This document shows positions 8,670-17,333 of a stretch of 64,000 nt of DNA, in pieces (within the stretch, counting starts at the first letter, position 1; every line of letters begins with the position of its first letter). The notes under the pieces were generated by a model. The model made no database searches, was not told where the DNA came from, and saw nothing but the letters and a program-made list of their open reading frames with translations. The position numbers and the translations under genes are program-made. Source of the stretch: an uncultured Bacteroidota bacterium (lineage in GTDB: Bacteria > Bacteroidota > Bacteroidia > Chitinophagales > Chitinophagaceae); assembly GCA_903877645.1 (NCBI GenBank), contig CAIRES010000048.1, positions 1-64,000 on the forward strand, read 5' to 3'.

Positions 8670-8677
8670 CAAAAGTA
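8670..8677 (-). promoter_or_regulatory. -7 promoter box TACTTTTG (gldH)
   Basis: Perfect TAnnTTTG on the minus strand, 8 nt upstream of the gldH ATG. It lies partly in the gap after the upstream DUF1016 stop codon. Confidence 0.5.
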
Positions 8678-8687
8678 AGGTTCAATT

Positions 8688-9836
8688 TTATAAACTCTTC
8701 AATTCATTTTTGATGAATTGGGCTATCTGTTCTTTATCAGGCAGCTCCAGCATGTATTTGCGTACAAATAGCTGCTGGTCCATGCCTGCGGTGGCATATT
8801 CTACCAACGCATCATTTTTATTGGCTACCAGCAATATGCCCACCGGGTCATTATCATCGGCCAGCTTTATTTCTTTTTTATAGTAGTTGATGTAGGTATT
8901 GAGCTGACCGGCATTGTTGTGCGAGAAGTCGGCCACCTTCAGGTCTATGAGTACATGGCACCGCAGTATGCGGTGGTAGAATACCAGGTCTATAAAGAAG
9001 TATTCATCACCTATCAGTATCCTCTTTTGCCGGGCTTCGAGGCAAAATCCATGGCCCATTTCCAGCAAAAAGTCCTGTAGGTTGTCCAGCAGGGCTGTTT
9101 CCAGGTCGGTTTCTTCCACCGCATCTTTAAACGGCAGCCCTAAGAATTCAAATGTATAAATGTCCTTGATAAAAGATGTAGCCGGCTGTCTTTCCGTTTT
9201 TTCGTGCAGTTGCGCCAACAGTTCCTCCGGTTTTTTAGAAATGCCGCTCCGCTCATATAACAGGGAGTTTATTTGCCTTTTCAGTTCACGCACACTCCAG
9301 GTGCCTTTTATGGCTTCTATGGCGTAGAAGGCCCTTTTTAACGGGCTTTCAAGCGGCAATAAAAGGGTTATGTGCGAGAAGGAAAGGCTGTTGATCATTT
9401 TCTCACTTAGCTCGCCATAAGATTGGGCAGACAGTGTCTGTCCAATTCCTATTATTCCATTTCCTAATTCGTCAGACGTCTGACGAATTACATTTAAATC
9501 ATCTTCGAATTCGTCAGACGTCTGACCAATTCCTATTATTTTATTCTTTAACTCGTCGAGAACAATTTGCGCTATAGTAGGATAGGCAATATAAAGCAGC
9601 CTGTTTAATTTCAGATTGGTTTCAGAAAGGCCTTTTGAGCTAAGTGCATTGGATATGATCTTTAGAACGTTATCCCCATACTTCGCTTTATCTTCGCCTT
9701 TCTGTTCATATTCTACAATGTAGTAGCCAATGAGCCAGTTGCGGATGGTGAGCAGGCGGTTCACGGCCTTGCTGGCTTCCTGCTTCAGGCTGCCGTCTAT
9801 AGATTGTATCTGCGATATGAGCTTATCTAAATCCAT
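8688..9836 (-). CDS. DUF1016/YhcG-family PDDEXK nuclease protein
   Basis: A 382-residue protein with an N-terminal DUF1016 helical domain (about 1-195, with TWSVRELKRQINSLLYERSG) and a C-terminal PDDEXK nuclease-like domain (about 215-375). The putative catalytic residues are D283 in FFIDLVFYH and D298/K300 in LIDLK, followed by NAGQLNTYINYY. Family members are DNA-metabolism or defence-associated nucleases of mostly unknown role. Residues 99-136 are an inserted linker made of repeated IIGIGQTSDE-type units encoded by palindromic DNA (see the repeat entry). It sits between yicC and gldH with short gaps; a TAACTTTG box (9847-9854) gives it its own promoter. Confidence 0.88.
   Translation of the reverse strand: MDLDKLISQIQSIDGSLKQEASKAVNRLLTIRNWLIGYYIVEYEQKGEDKAKYGDNVLKIISNALSSKGLSETNLKLNRLLYIAYPTIAQIVLDELKNKIIGIGQTSDEFEDDLNVIRQTSDELGNGIIGIGQTLSAQSYGELSEKMINSLSFSHITLLLPLESPLKRAFYAIEAIKGTWSVRELKRQINSLLYERSGISKKPEELLAQLHEKTERQPATSFIKDIYTFEFLGLPFKDAVEETDLETALLDNLQDFLLEMGHGFCLEARQKRILIGDEYFFIDLVFYHRILRCHVLIDLKVADFSHNNAGQLNTYINYYKKEIKLADDNDPVGILLVANKNDALVEYATAGMDQQLFVRKYMLELPDKEQIAQFIKNELKSL
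9430..9531. repeat. In-frame 24-bp palindromes inside the DUF1016 gene
   Basis: A perfect 24-bp palindrome (AATTCGTCAGAC and its reverse complement) spans 9466-9489. A second copy with one mismatch lies at 9508-9531, and a degenerate third (CAGACAGTGTCTG) near 9430-9452. All are read in frame as GQTSDE/RQTSDE repeats in the linker between the two protein domains. Confidence 0.85.
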
Positions 9837-9846
9837 GCTACCTGCA

Positions 9847-9854
9847 CAAAGTTA
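9847..9854 (-). promoter_or_regulatory. -7 promoter box TAACTTTG (DUF1016 gene)
   Basis: Perfect TAnnTTTG, 10 nt upstream of the ATG at 9836 and overlapping the yicC stop codon. Confidence 0.45.
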
Positions 9855-10727
9855 AAGAATATTCAATATCTGCTCCTTTGCTTTTTCAAGCTCGTCCTTC
9901 ATGTTGATGACGATCTGCTGTATCTCGGCATGGTTGGCTTTTGATCCTAGTGTATTGATCTCGCGGCCTATCTCCTGCAAAATGAAATTGAGTTTGCGGC
10001 CTATGGCTGCATCATTCTCATTCACGGTATCATTAAAGTACTCACAATGTTGTTTCAGCCTTATTTTTTCTTCCGAGAAGTCCATGCGCTCCAGGTAGTA
10101 GATCATTTCCTGCTCAAAACGGTTAGGGTCTATTTTTTCCTTGCCCACCATGTCTTCTAGCCACTGCGTGAGGCGTGCCCTTACTCGGGTAGCTCTTTCC
10201 GGTTCCAGTGGTTGTATCCTGTCGTGTAGCTGATCTATGTTATTAATGCGCTCCCTGATATCTTTAAGCAATGCCACGCCTTCCTGCCTGCGGTGCTCTA
10301 TAAGGTCAGTTGCTGCAGCTATGATCACAGCCTTCACCCCTGGCCAGTCTTCTTCCGGCATACCATCCTGGTCAGGCGCTACCACTTCAGGCATCCGCAT
10401 CAGCGTAGCGATCACGTTTTCTTCCGGCAGGCCGGTGCGTTCTGCTATTTGCTTCATGCCCTGGTAGTAAAACAAGGCAAGGTCAGTATTGATCACCATC
10501 GGCTTTGAGGCCCCTTCCTGTCGCACATTGATAGCCAGGTCTATCGTGCCGCGCAGCAGCATCCCGTTCAGCAGGTTGCGTATATCCAGTTCATAAGAGC
10601 GAAGGATGGGCGGCAACTTGGTATTCATATCAAACTGTTTACCATTGAGCGCCTTCACCTCCACAGTCACTTGCCTGCCATTAACTGCCGCCTCGGCATG
10701 CCCAAACCCTGTCATTGAATATAACAT
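9852..10727 (-). CDS. YicC-family endoribonuclease
   Basis: A 291-residue YicC/YloC-family protein. The family start MLYSMTGFG fixes the initiation codon at 10727; the upstream TTG would add seven residues the family lacks. The YicC N-terminal domain (MTGFGHAEA, VEVKALNGKQFDMNTKLP) is followed by the C-terminal DUF1732 domain (ERMDFSEEKIRLKQHCEYF, GRKLNFILQEIGREINTLGSKA). Characterised homologues are metal-dependent endoribonucleases linked to small-RNA turnover and stationary phase. It is the first gene of a minus-strand run yicC-DUF1016-gldH. Confidence 0.93.
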   Translation of the reverse strand: MLYSMTGFGHAEAAVNGRQVTVEVKALNGKQFDMNTKLPPILRSYELDIRNLLNGMLLRGTIDLAINVRQEGASKPMVINTDLALFYYQGMKQIAERTGLPEENVIATLMRMPEVVAPDQDGMPEEDWPGVKAVIIAAATDLIEHRRQEGVALLKDIRERINNIDQLHDRIQPLEPERATRVRARLTQWLEDMVGKEKIDPNRFEQEMIYYLERMDFSEEKIRLKQHCEYFNDTVNENDAAIGRKLNFILQEIGREINTLGSKANHAEIQQIVINMKDELEKAKEQILNIL

Positions 10728-10858
10728 AGCATTATTCTTTTGCAGCAAAAGAAAACAAGGTTGAGCAATAAAAAAACCTAAACCTGCTTTTTTATGGAAA
10801 AAGATCGTAAAATCATCTTAAATGTGCCCAATAAGGGCGATAAGGAGTAATAATTAAT

Positions 10859-10866
10859 TATTTTTG
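10859..10866 (+). promoter_or_regulatory. -7 promoter box TATTTTTG (EnvC-like gene)
   Basis: Perfect TAnnTTTG, 15 nt upstream of the ATG at 10882. Confidence 0.5.
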
Positions 10867-10881
10867 TTTTCACACTAAGGT

Positions 10882-12252
10882 ATGCTCATGCGGATAACAG
10901 GTCTTTTGCTATTTATTTTATTGTCTGTTTGTGCCGCAGCACAGCAGAAGACCGTAGAGATACAATACTCAAAAGAACAACTCCAGGCCAAGCGCAAAGA
11001 GATCATGGATGCCATCAATGAGACCCAGCAACAACTGGATGCATTGAAAAATGATAAAAAAGCCACTATGGGGCAGCTACGCGCCCTCCAGAACAAACTG
11101 GCACAAAGGCAAAACCTGATAGCCAATATCAATGATGAGATGCAGGACATCGATAATACCATTCGCTCCTCATCAAAAGAAGTAGATAACCTCAAGCAAA
11201 AATTAGAACAATTAAAAATTCGCTACGCACAATCTATTCGCTATGCTTACGAAACACGTAGTTCGTATGATATGCTCGCTTTCCTCTTCTCATCAACTGA
11301 TTTTAATGATGCCATGCGCAGGATGAAGTACCTCAAAAAATTCAGGGACTTCCGCAAGCAGCAGGTAGAGCAAATACGTACCACGCAAAACCAACTACAG
11401 CACAAAATAGGCACACTACATGCCGAGAAAGCACAAAAAGATGAGCTCCTGACTTCTCAGCAGCAGCAGAAACAAGTGCTCCTGCAGGAAACCAACATCA
11501 CCAACCAGGTAATGCAGGACCTCAAAGGAAAAGAAAGTGAGCTGCTGAAACAAATAGAAAGTAACCGCAGAACTGCGGCAAAGGTAGATAAGCTGATTAC
11601 CCAGATCATCGAAAGGGAAATTGCAAAGGCCACCAAGGCTGCTGAAGAAGAAGACAGAAAAAGAGAGGCCGCAGAAAAGAAAGCAAATGCAACAGCTAAC
11701 GCTACTAATAGCAGCAACAATAATAACACAGAAAATAATCCGCCTAAAGTTTTACCTCACTCAAAACCAAAGACCGGAGGATCACAACCACTATTACTTA
11801 CGCCGACTGACATCGCCTTGTCCAGCAACTTTGAAGGAAACAAGGGTAAGCTATACTGGCCTGTTGAAAAAGGCTTTATTTCAGACCATTTTGGCACACA
11901 CCCGCACCCTATCGAAACAAAGGTGATGATCAATAATACAGGCGTGGATATCCAAACATCTCCCGGCGCTACTGTACGTGCTGTATTTGATGGTACTGTT
12001 TCCACAGTGCTCACAATGGATGGTGTGAAAATGGTCATGATAAAGCATGGTAATTACTTTACCGTGTATAATAATCTTCAAAGTGTATCGGTAAGCAAAG
12101 AACAACAGGTAAAGACAAATCAACCAATTGGTGTAGTAGCTAATGATGACAATGGAGAGCCAACAGTAAAATTTGCGATCTATAAAGCCAACGGTAAAAA
12201 AGGCGGGTCATCTAATCTGAATCCTGAACTATGGCTGGGAAAAGCACACTAG
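10882..12252 (+). CDS. EnvC-like murein hydrolase activator (coiled coil + degenerate LytM)
   Basis: A 456-residue periplasmic protein. A signal peptide (about 1-21, ending AAA/Q) is followed by a long Gln/Lys/Glu-rich coiled coil (about 25-260), a low-complexity Ala/Asn linker (about 245-285) and an M23/LytM domain (about 320-455), ending NPELWLG as in EnvC. The zinc ligands of active LytM enzymes are missing: NNTGVD replaces the HxxxD block, YNNL replaces the Tyr-x-His block, and VKFAIY replaces HxHFE. It should therefore be a non-catalytic activator of cell-division amidases rather than a hydrolase, as known for EnvC and NlpD. An alternative start at 10888 exists. Confidence 0.9.
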   Translation: MLMRITGLLLFILLSVCAAAQQKTVEIQYSKEQLQAKRKEIMDAINETQQQLDALKNDKKATMGQLRALQNKLAQRQNLIANINDEMQDIDNTIRSSSKEVDNLKQKLEQLKIRYAQSIRYAYETRSSYDMLAFLFSSTDFNDAMRRMKYLKKFRDFRKQQVEQIRTTQNQLQHKIGTLHAEKAQKDELLTSQQQQKQVLLQETNITNQVMQDLKGKESELLKQIESNRRTAAKVDKLITQIIEREIAKATKAAEEEDRKREAAEKKANATANATNSSNNNNTENNPPKVLPHSKPKTGGSQPLLLTPTDIALSSNFEGNKGKLYWPVEKGFISDHFGTHPHPIETKVMINNTGVDIQTSPGATVRAVFDGTVSTVLTMDGVKMVMIKHGNYFTVYNNLQSVSVSKEQQVKTNQPIGVVANDDNGEPTVKFAIYKANGKKGGSSNLNPELWLGKAH

Positions 12253-12268
12253 GTAAACACATTAAACC

Positions 12269-12312
12269 AAAAAAGTGTCCCGCAATTCATAAAGATTGCG
12301 GGACACTTTTTT
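12269..12312. terminator. Bidirectional terminator
   Basis: AAAAAAGTGTCCCGCAAT (12269-12286) and its exact complement at 12295-12312 flank an 8-nt loop. It serves the EnvC-like gene (+) and the receiver gene (-), which converge here. Confidence 0.92.
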
Positions 12313-12330
12313 GATGATGTTAAGAGATAT

Positions 12331-12843
12331 TTACCCGAATGACTGGAACTTCTTAACAAGGAACAATGAGATAAGCAATACAGCCACCATAGCTACAATG
12401 AGGAAGGTGATCACTTTCTTATACGCAGAGTTGGTAGCACGCATACTGTGCAGCTCCACTATATTATTCAGCAGGTTCTCCATCCGCGAGAATGCTGTTT
12501 CGCCCTTTATTACATAATCATACGCGCCATGCTTCATACTGTCTACAGCCACATCCAGCTTGTCCTGGCCGGAGAGCATGATCACCTCGGTGGCAGGGCT
12601 TAATTCTTTTATTTTTTTCAGCACCTGCACGCCATTCTGCGCATTCGGTAAGTGTGCATTGAGATGAAAATCAAGCACCACTATCGCAGGCATCAGGCCC
12701 ATGTCCTTTATAGCATCTTCTCCATTCTCATAAGTTTTGAGCTGGTAATCAAAACGCTCGGATATGTGATCCTTGAGCATTTCGTTTTGTATGGGCTCGT
12801 CATCAACGAGGAAAATATATTGCGATTTGTGTTCTGCTGCCAT
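12331..12843 (-). CDS. Response-regulator receiver with C-terminal membrane anchor
   Basis: A 170-residue protein: a CheY-like receiver (about 8-125) followed by a single transmembrane helix (about 144-163) and a short tail. The acidic pair is D14/D15 (LVDDE), the phospho-acceptor is D58 in VVLDFHL, and the conserved Lys is in DYVIKGE (about 113). ATG at 12843 (MAAEHKS) is chosen over an upstream TTG. There is no DNA-binding or enzymatic output domain, so output is presumably by protein interaction at the membrane. It lies downstream of the TPR-hybrid kinase, a likely partner, but has its own TATCTTTG box (12927-12934). Confidence 0.85.
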   Translation of the reverse strand: MAAEHKSQYIFLVDDEPIQNEMLKDHISERFDYQLKTYENGEDAIKDMGLMPAIVVLDFHLNAHLPNAQNGVQVLKKIKELSPATEVIMLSGQDKLDVAVDSMKHGAYDYVIKGETAFSRMENLLNNIVELHSMRATNSAYKKVITFLIVAMVAVLLISLFLVKKFQSFG

Positions 12844-12926
12844 AATGTATTGGTTCAATTATTCAGAAAAATACTTTGAAAAATCCCAAATTCCAAACAA
12901 AAGAGGGATAGAAAATTTTTAAAAGG

Positions 12927-12934
12927 CAAAGATA
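12927..12934 (-). promoter_or_regulatory. -7 promoter box TATCTTTG inside a hairpin
   Basis: Perfect TAnnTTTG on the minus strand, 83 nt upstream of the receiver ATG. It lies within an AAAGGC...GCCTTT hairpin that may also end the upstream hybrid-kinase transcript. Confidence 0.45.
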
Positions 12935-12977
12935 CCCGCCTTTCCTTTCTATTTGCCCCCGGATAAAAGACTTTTGA

Positions 12978-15605
12978 TTAATTCTGCCTTAATTCTTCAA
13001 ATGCCTTCACGCATAGCCGTTTCAGGTTGGCTACCAGTGCCGGCAAAGTATCAAAATGCGCCGCTTCGCCCGATGATTGCTCGATCAGGAAAATGTTACT
13101 GATCTCCTCCTTTACACCCATATAAGACAACTGCGGCTTTAGCGAATGTGCAGCTATTTTAATAGACGGATAGTCTTTTGTTTCGATACCACGGTCTATG
13201 GCCGCCAGTAATTTGGGGGCATTGTCCAGGAACATGCCGATATATTTATGCTGCTTCTCCGTATTGCCACCCGTAAATTGCTGTAAGAACCTCATATCAG
13301 TGACTTGCTCGGGCAGGGGGGCAAAAGTGCGTTCTGTGTTTTTTGTATTTGCTTGTTTATTGGGGCTTACGTAGCAACGGCCACCTATTACCGCATCCAT
13401 CTTCTGCAACAGCTCTTCTGTTTTAAAGGGCTTGGATACATAAGCATCCATGCCCGCTTCCAGGTAATGCTGTACGTCTTCCTGCAGCACATTGGCCGTC
13501 ATGGCTATGATCCGCACTGCACCAGCGGGCTGTGGCAGCTTGCGGATGAGCTTTGTGGCTGTAACGCCATCCATCACCGGCATTTGTATATCCATCAGCA
13601 CTACATCATACATTTCTTTTTGCACTTGGTCCAGTGCTTCTTGCCCATTCGCGGCAAAGTGCAGGTCTACGCCAGGTATCACTTCATTTAGCGTGTCCTC
13701 GGCCACCATCCGGTTAAATTCGTTGTCCTCCACCAGCAATATCTTTAGCTTGCTCAGTCTTTGCATGGAGGTTTCATCGAGCACATTTTCCTGTTGTGCG
13801 CTCTCTTGTGTTTGCGCTTCTTCAAACGGCAGTACTACCGTAAATGTGGTGCCTTGCTGCACTATACTGCGTACAGATATTTCGCCGCCCATCAGGTTCA
13901 CTAATTGCTTGGATATGGTAAGCCCGAGGCCTGTGCCACCAAACTTGCGCGACACATCAGACCCCGCCTGTGTGAAGCTATCGAAGATGGTGTCCACATA
14001 TTCGGCAGCTATACCAATGCCTGTGTCTGTTACATCAAATTTCAGCCAAAGCTTGCCGCCTTCATTTTTTTGCAACGATATATTGATCTCCACCGATCCT
14101 TTATCAGTGAACTTCACCGCATTGCCTGCCAGGTTGATGAGTACCTGGTTCAGTCTCGTGGGGTCGCCGGTGAGGCGGCGGGGTATACCCTGATCCAGTG
14201 TTACATGCAACGCTATATGCTTCTCTTCTACTTTCAACATCAGCATATCCCGCACACTCTGCACTACTTCGCGTACTGAGAAATCAATATGCTCGATAAC
14301 TATCTTCCCTGCTTCTATTTTCGACAGGTCCAGTATATCGTTGACAATAACGAGCAGGTTGTCGGCCGAGAGGCGTATCGCATTCAGGTACCTGAGCTGG
14401 TCGGGCTTTGGCGTTTTGGCCAGCAATAAGCGCGTCATGCCTACTATGGCATTCATAGGTGTGCGTATCTCATGGCTCATATTGGCCATGAATTGGTGCT
14501 TCAGGAACGCAGTGCGCTCGGCTACTTCTTTTTCTTTTTGTGCCAGCTCCAGTTGCTGGCGCACCTGCATATTGCGCAGCTCATTGATGATCGTCTGCTT
14601 GAAGATCTCTTCCTTTAACTGCTCAAAAGATTTGAGGTGGTAAAATGCTTTTGGTATATCACCCATCTTGTCATACAGCGCTGCCAGCACTTCATGTATG
14701 CTCATGATGTCGTGTTTGCGCATATAGTCGCCGGCCAATGTGTATGCTGCATCAAGGTATTGAAGGGCTTTGCGGTAATTGCCTTCATCCATATACAACC
14801 TGCCCAGGTAAAAATTGCAGATGATCTGCACCTCGGCATTGCCCAGTTCTTTAGCTTGCATCAATGCGCTCGACAGATATTTATCGGCCAGCTCAAATTG
14901 CTGCATCTTGTAATTGACCTTACCCAGTCCGCTTTCTGCCATTACATAATTGGCTGTTTCCGGCTCCGAGTAATTCAGGTTCTTTTCAAAATAGCCAAGC
15001 GCTTCGCCAAACTGCTCCTTCTTAAAATAAATATTGCCGAGGGTGTTATAGATATTGATCAGGCTGCTCACATTATGAGCCCGCTCAAAGATGGGCAGGC
15101 ACTTCAGGGCGTATTCGAGCGCACTGTCAAAGTCATTCAGGTCATAAAGCAGGTTGCTCACACTGGTCAGTATCACCGATTGCGAAAATTCATCGCCCAG
15201 CTCTTCATAAATGGCCAGCGCCTTTTCAAAGTTGGTGAGTACATTAGCGAAGTCGCCCATGTCGCGGTATATATTGCCGAAGTAATATAGTACCCTGGCC
15301 TCCAGCCTCCGGTCTTTAATGCCCTTGGCTATCCTCAGCGCTTCTTTCAGCACCTCAAGCCCGGCATCATATTCGCCCTTCAGCCAGTAGCAGGATCCTT
15401 TCAGGTTCAGCCCTCGGCCCAGCCCTCTCCTGTAGCCCACCAGCCTGGCACGGTCCATAATGTCATCAGCCATTATAGATGCACCCTCCACATCAAAGTT
15501 CCTTACTTCCATTGCTATATCCACCAGTATGTCTATGCGGCCTTTTTCGTCCGTCTGCAGTGCCATTTGCTCCTGCAATTCTTTATACCTCGGTGTGTCT
15601 ATCAT
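12978..15605 (-). CDS. TPR-containing hybrid histidine kinase (HisKA-HATPase-REC-Hpt)
   Basis: An 875-residue cytosolic hybrid kinase with no signal peptide or membrane helix. TPR repeats fill about 55-340 (for example RVLYYFGNIYRDMGDF and IYNTLGNIYFKKEQFGEAL). HisKA has phospho-acceptor H378 in MANMSHEIRTPMNAI. HATPase shows NLAGNAVKFTDKG, DTGIGI and GGTGLGLTIS. The receiver (about 620-740) has D672 in VVLMDIQMPVMDG. A C-terminal Hpt domain has H820 in IAAHSLKPQLSYMG. All phosphorelay stations are thus in one chain; the final receiver could be the membrane-anchored protein encoded next (12331-12843). The TPR array is the probable sensory or scaffold module. Confidence 0.94.
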   Translation of the reverse strand: MIDTPRYKELQEQMALQTDEKGRIDILVDIAMEVRNFDVEGASIMADDIMDRARLVGYRRGLGRGLNLKGSCYWLKGEYDAGLEVLKEALRIAKGIKDRRLEARVLYYFGNIYRDMGDFANVLTNFEKALAIYEELGDEFSQSVILTSVSNLLYDLNDFDSALEYALKCLPIFERAHNVSSLINIYNTLGNIYFKKEQFGEALGYFEKNLNYSEPETANYVMAESGLGKVNYKMQQFELADKYLSSALMQAKELGNAEVQIICNFYLGRLYMDEGNYRKALQYLDAAYTLAGDYMRKHDIMSIHEVLAALYDKMGDIPKAFYHLKSFEQLKEEIFKQTIINELRNMQVRQQLELAQKEKEVAERTAFLKHQFMANMSHEIRTPMNAIVGMTRLLLAKTPKPDQLRYLNAIRLSADNLLVIVNDILDLSKIEAGKIVIEHIDFSVREVVQSVRDMLMLKVEEKHIALHVTLDQGIPRRLTGDPTRLNQVLINLAGNAVKFTDKGSVEINISLQKNEGGKLWLKFDVTDTGIGIAAEYVDTIFDSFTQAGSDVSRKFGGTGLGLTISKQLVNLMGGEISVRSIVQQGTTFTVVLPFEEAQTQESAQQENVLDETSMQRLSKLKILLVEDNEFNRMVAEDTLNEVIPGVDLHFAANGQEALDQVQKEMYDVVLMDIQMPVMDGVTATKLIRKLPQPAGAVRIIAMTANVLQEDVQHYLEAGMDAYVSKPFKTEELLQKMDAVIGGRCYVSPNKQANTKNTERTFAPLPEQVTDMRFLQQFTGGNTEKQHKYIGMFLDNAPKLLAAIDRGIETKDYPSIKIAAHSLKPQLSYMGVKEEISNIFLIEQSSGEAAHFDTLPALVANLKRLCVKAFEELRQN

Positions 15606-15625
15606 TGTTCAAAATTAAACATTCG

Positions 15626-16453
15626 TTAATCGATATTAAAACCCCCGAATGGGATTGAGGTTTGGATAGTTGCCCTCATGCCTTTATTAAAAATACCAAA
15701 AATTGCCGAGCCGCTGCCGCTCATAGAAGCGTATAGCGCACCCTGGTCGTATAGCTGCTGTTTTATGTTGCTCAATACCGGGTGCTGCGCAAATACAGGC
15801 CCTTCAAAATCATTGACCACATGTTCTTTCCATTCTGTTATCGGCAATGTTGCCAATTGGCGCAGATCACACTTAGCAGGTGCAGGCGTCAGCATACCAA
15901 ATGCCTTGCCTGTAGCCACATGTAGCCCCGGGCATATAAGCTGTATGCTGTAACCCGAAAGATCGAGCGCAATGCCGGTCATCACCTCGCCCCTGCCAGT
16001 AGCGTATTGCGGCGTATTGAGGATAAAGAACGGGCAGTCGCTACCCAACTGCAAAGCATACCCGATCAGTTGCTCATCGCTTAATCCTAATGCGCAATAG
16101 TCATTCAGTAGCTTCAGCAGAAAAGCCCCATCAGCCGAGCCGCCACCCAGGCCTGCGCCCATAGGCAATACTTTGTGCAGGTATATATCCAGTGGCAGCA
16201 CTTTATCGTCAAAGTCTGCTTTGAGCAATTGATAAGCTCTCCATACCAGGTTATCCTCGTTACTCCCGGCCACGGCAAGGCCGCTCATGTGCAGTTGCGT
16301 AGTGGCGGCAGGCACTACCTCCAGCACATCGCGCAGGGGTGTGTTATGCCCCGTAAGCGGGTAGAACACCGTTTCAATATCATGATAGCCATCCTCCCGC
16401 TTGCGGGTGACAGACAGTCCTATATTTATTTTACAATTTGGAAAGCGCAGCAT
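15626..16453 (-). CDS. ispE: 4-diphosphocytidyl-2-C-methyl-D-erythritol kinase
   Basis: IspE phosphorylates the 2-hydroxyl of CDP-methylerythritol in the MEP isoprenoid pathway, in the cytosol. At 275 residues it has the usual length. The substrate-binding N-terminus CKINIGLSVTRKREDGYHDIETVF, the GHMP ATP-loop LPMGAGLGGGSADGA (about 97-110), GSDCPFF and the C-terminal MSGSGSAIFGIF are all present. The first codons (16439-16453, with bases to 16457) are copied exactly at 17253-17271, beyond the small membrane gene. Confidence 0.95.
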   Translation of the reverse strand: MLRFPNCKINIGLSVTRKREDGYHDIETVFYPLTGHNTPLRDVLEVVPAATTQLHMSGLAVAGSNEDNLVWRAYQLLKADFDDKVLPLDIYLHKVLPMGAGLGGGSADGAFLLKLLNDYCALGLSDEQLIGYALQLGSDCPFFILNTPQYATGRGEVMTGIALDLSGYSIQLICPGLHVATGKAFGMLTPAPAKCDLRQLATLPITEWKEHVVNDFEGPVFAQHPVLSNIKQQLYDQGALYASMSGSGSAIFGIFNKGMRATIQTSIPFGGFNID

Positions 16454-17271
16454 ACAATGGGTGAAATAGGTTGTATCGTAATTAAAATGCTCACTGGTAT
16501 TTATTTTTAAGGGTTGTACAATTTTTAAAGATACAAATTAAGCATCCGGGATGAAGCGGACTAAACGTTTTGGGTAAAAATAGGTAAAAGGTCTTTGTAA
16601 TTCATTTGTAGGATTTGTAGACTCTTATCTGATTTGCTATGCTTCTTACATCTAATGTTGTATTTTTATTTTTTTCTCATAAAGCTATATTTCAAAATTA
16701 TGTCGCCTCGAAACTTGTTTAACATCGTTCTGAAAATTATGGGGATATTATTCCTGAAATATACAATTGAACTAGCACCTCAGTTTTTGCAATTAGTACC
16801 CTACATGAAGGATACCTCAACTTTTGATATGATATGGATGGCCAGTTCGTTAATAGTAATGTTGATTATTTATTTAGCTTTCACCTACATGCTCATTTTC
16901 AGATCTGATTACCTGATCAATAAACTTAAACTTACATCCGGATTTGACGAAATCATCCCAATTAATGCTAACAGAAAAACAATTATTGGAATTTCAGTTA
17001 TCATTATCGGTGGTTTGGTTGTGATAGATAGTGTTCCCCTCCTATTGAAGCAAACATATAATTATTATTTGTCGATGCAAATAAGTCAAGGAATGGCTAA
17101 AACAAAATACGATGTGCAATATTTTATCTTGTACACGTCAAAAATAATTATCGGACTCCTATTAATGGGAGAGCAAAAAAGAATAACAAACTTGATTTAC
17201 AGATACACCGATAATGATAAGAATAAATGAATCGGTATTTCATAGTTAAAAATGGAAAGCGCAGCATACAA
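16439..17271. repeat. 19-bp direct repeat flanking a small AT-rich gene
   Basis: TGGAAAGCGCAGCATACAA occurs exactly at 16439-16457 (covering the ispE start codon and its first codons) and again at 17253-17271. The 795 bp between them hold the AT-rich membrane gene 16700-17230. This looks like an insertion or duplication footprint. Confidence 0.75.
16700..17230 (+). CDS. Hypothetical four-helix membrane protein
   Basis: A 176-residue integral membrane protein, starting best at ATG 16700 (MSPRNLFNIVLKIMG); the upstream in-frame codons are a hydrophobic AT-rich run without a signal. Predicted helices are near residues 6-30, 43-66, 91-114 and 138-157, with a lysine-rich C-terminus. It is visibly richer in A/T and in Ile/Lys/Tyr codons than its neighbours. 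Together with the 19-bp flanking repeat this suggests recent acquisition. I recognise no family and assign no function. Confidence 0.65.
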   Translation: MSPRNLFNIVLKIMGILFLKYTIELAPQFLQLVPYMKDTSTFDMIWMASSLIVMLIIYLAFTYMLIFRSDYLINKLKLTSGFDEIIPINANRKTIIGISVIIIGGLVVIDSVPLLLKQTYNYYLSMQISQGMAKTKYDVQYFILYTSKIIIGLLLMGEQKRITNLIYRYTDNDKNK

Positions 17272-17287
17272 AGGCTAAAATTATGCG

Positions 17288-17295
17288 TATTTTTG
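17288..17295 (+). promoter_or_regulatory. -7 promoter box TATTTTTG (ABC ATPase)
   Basis: Perfect TAnnTTTG, 38 nt upstream of ATG 17334. It lies inside the in-frame upstream extension, which argues for the shorter start. Confidence 0.5.
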
Positions 17296-17333
17296 AAAAC
17301 GGACTACAGAATTCTAACTACTATCTACTAAAG

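Noticed and set aside
14637-15290. Open frame of 217 codons on the plus strand
   Set aside because: Antisense to the TPR region of the hybrid kinase; its length is a by-product of codon bias there.
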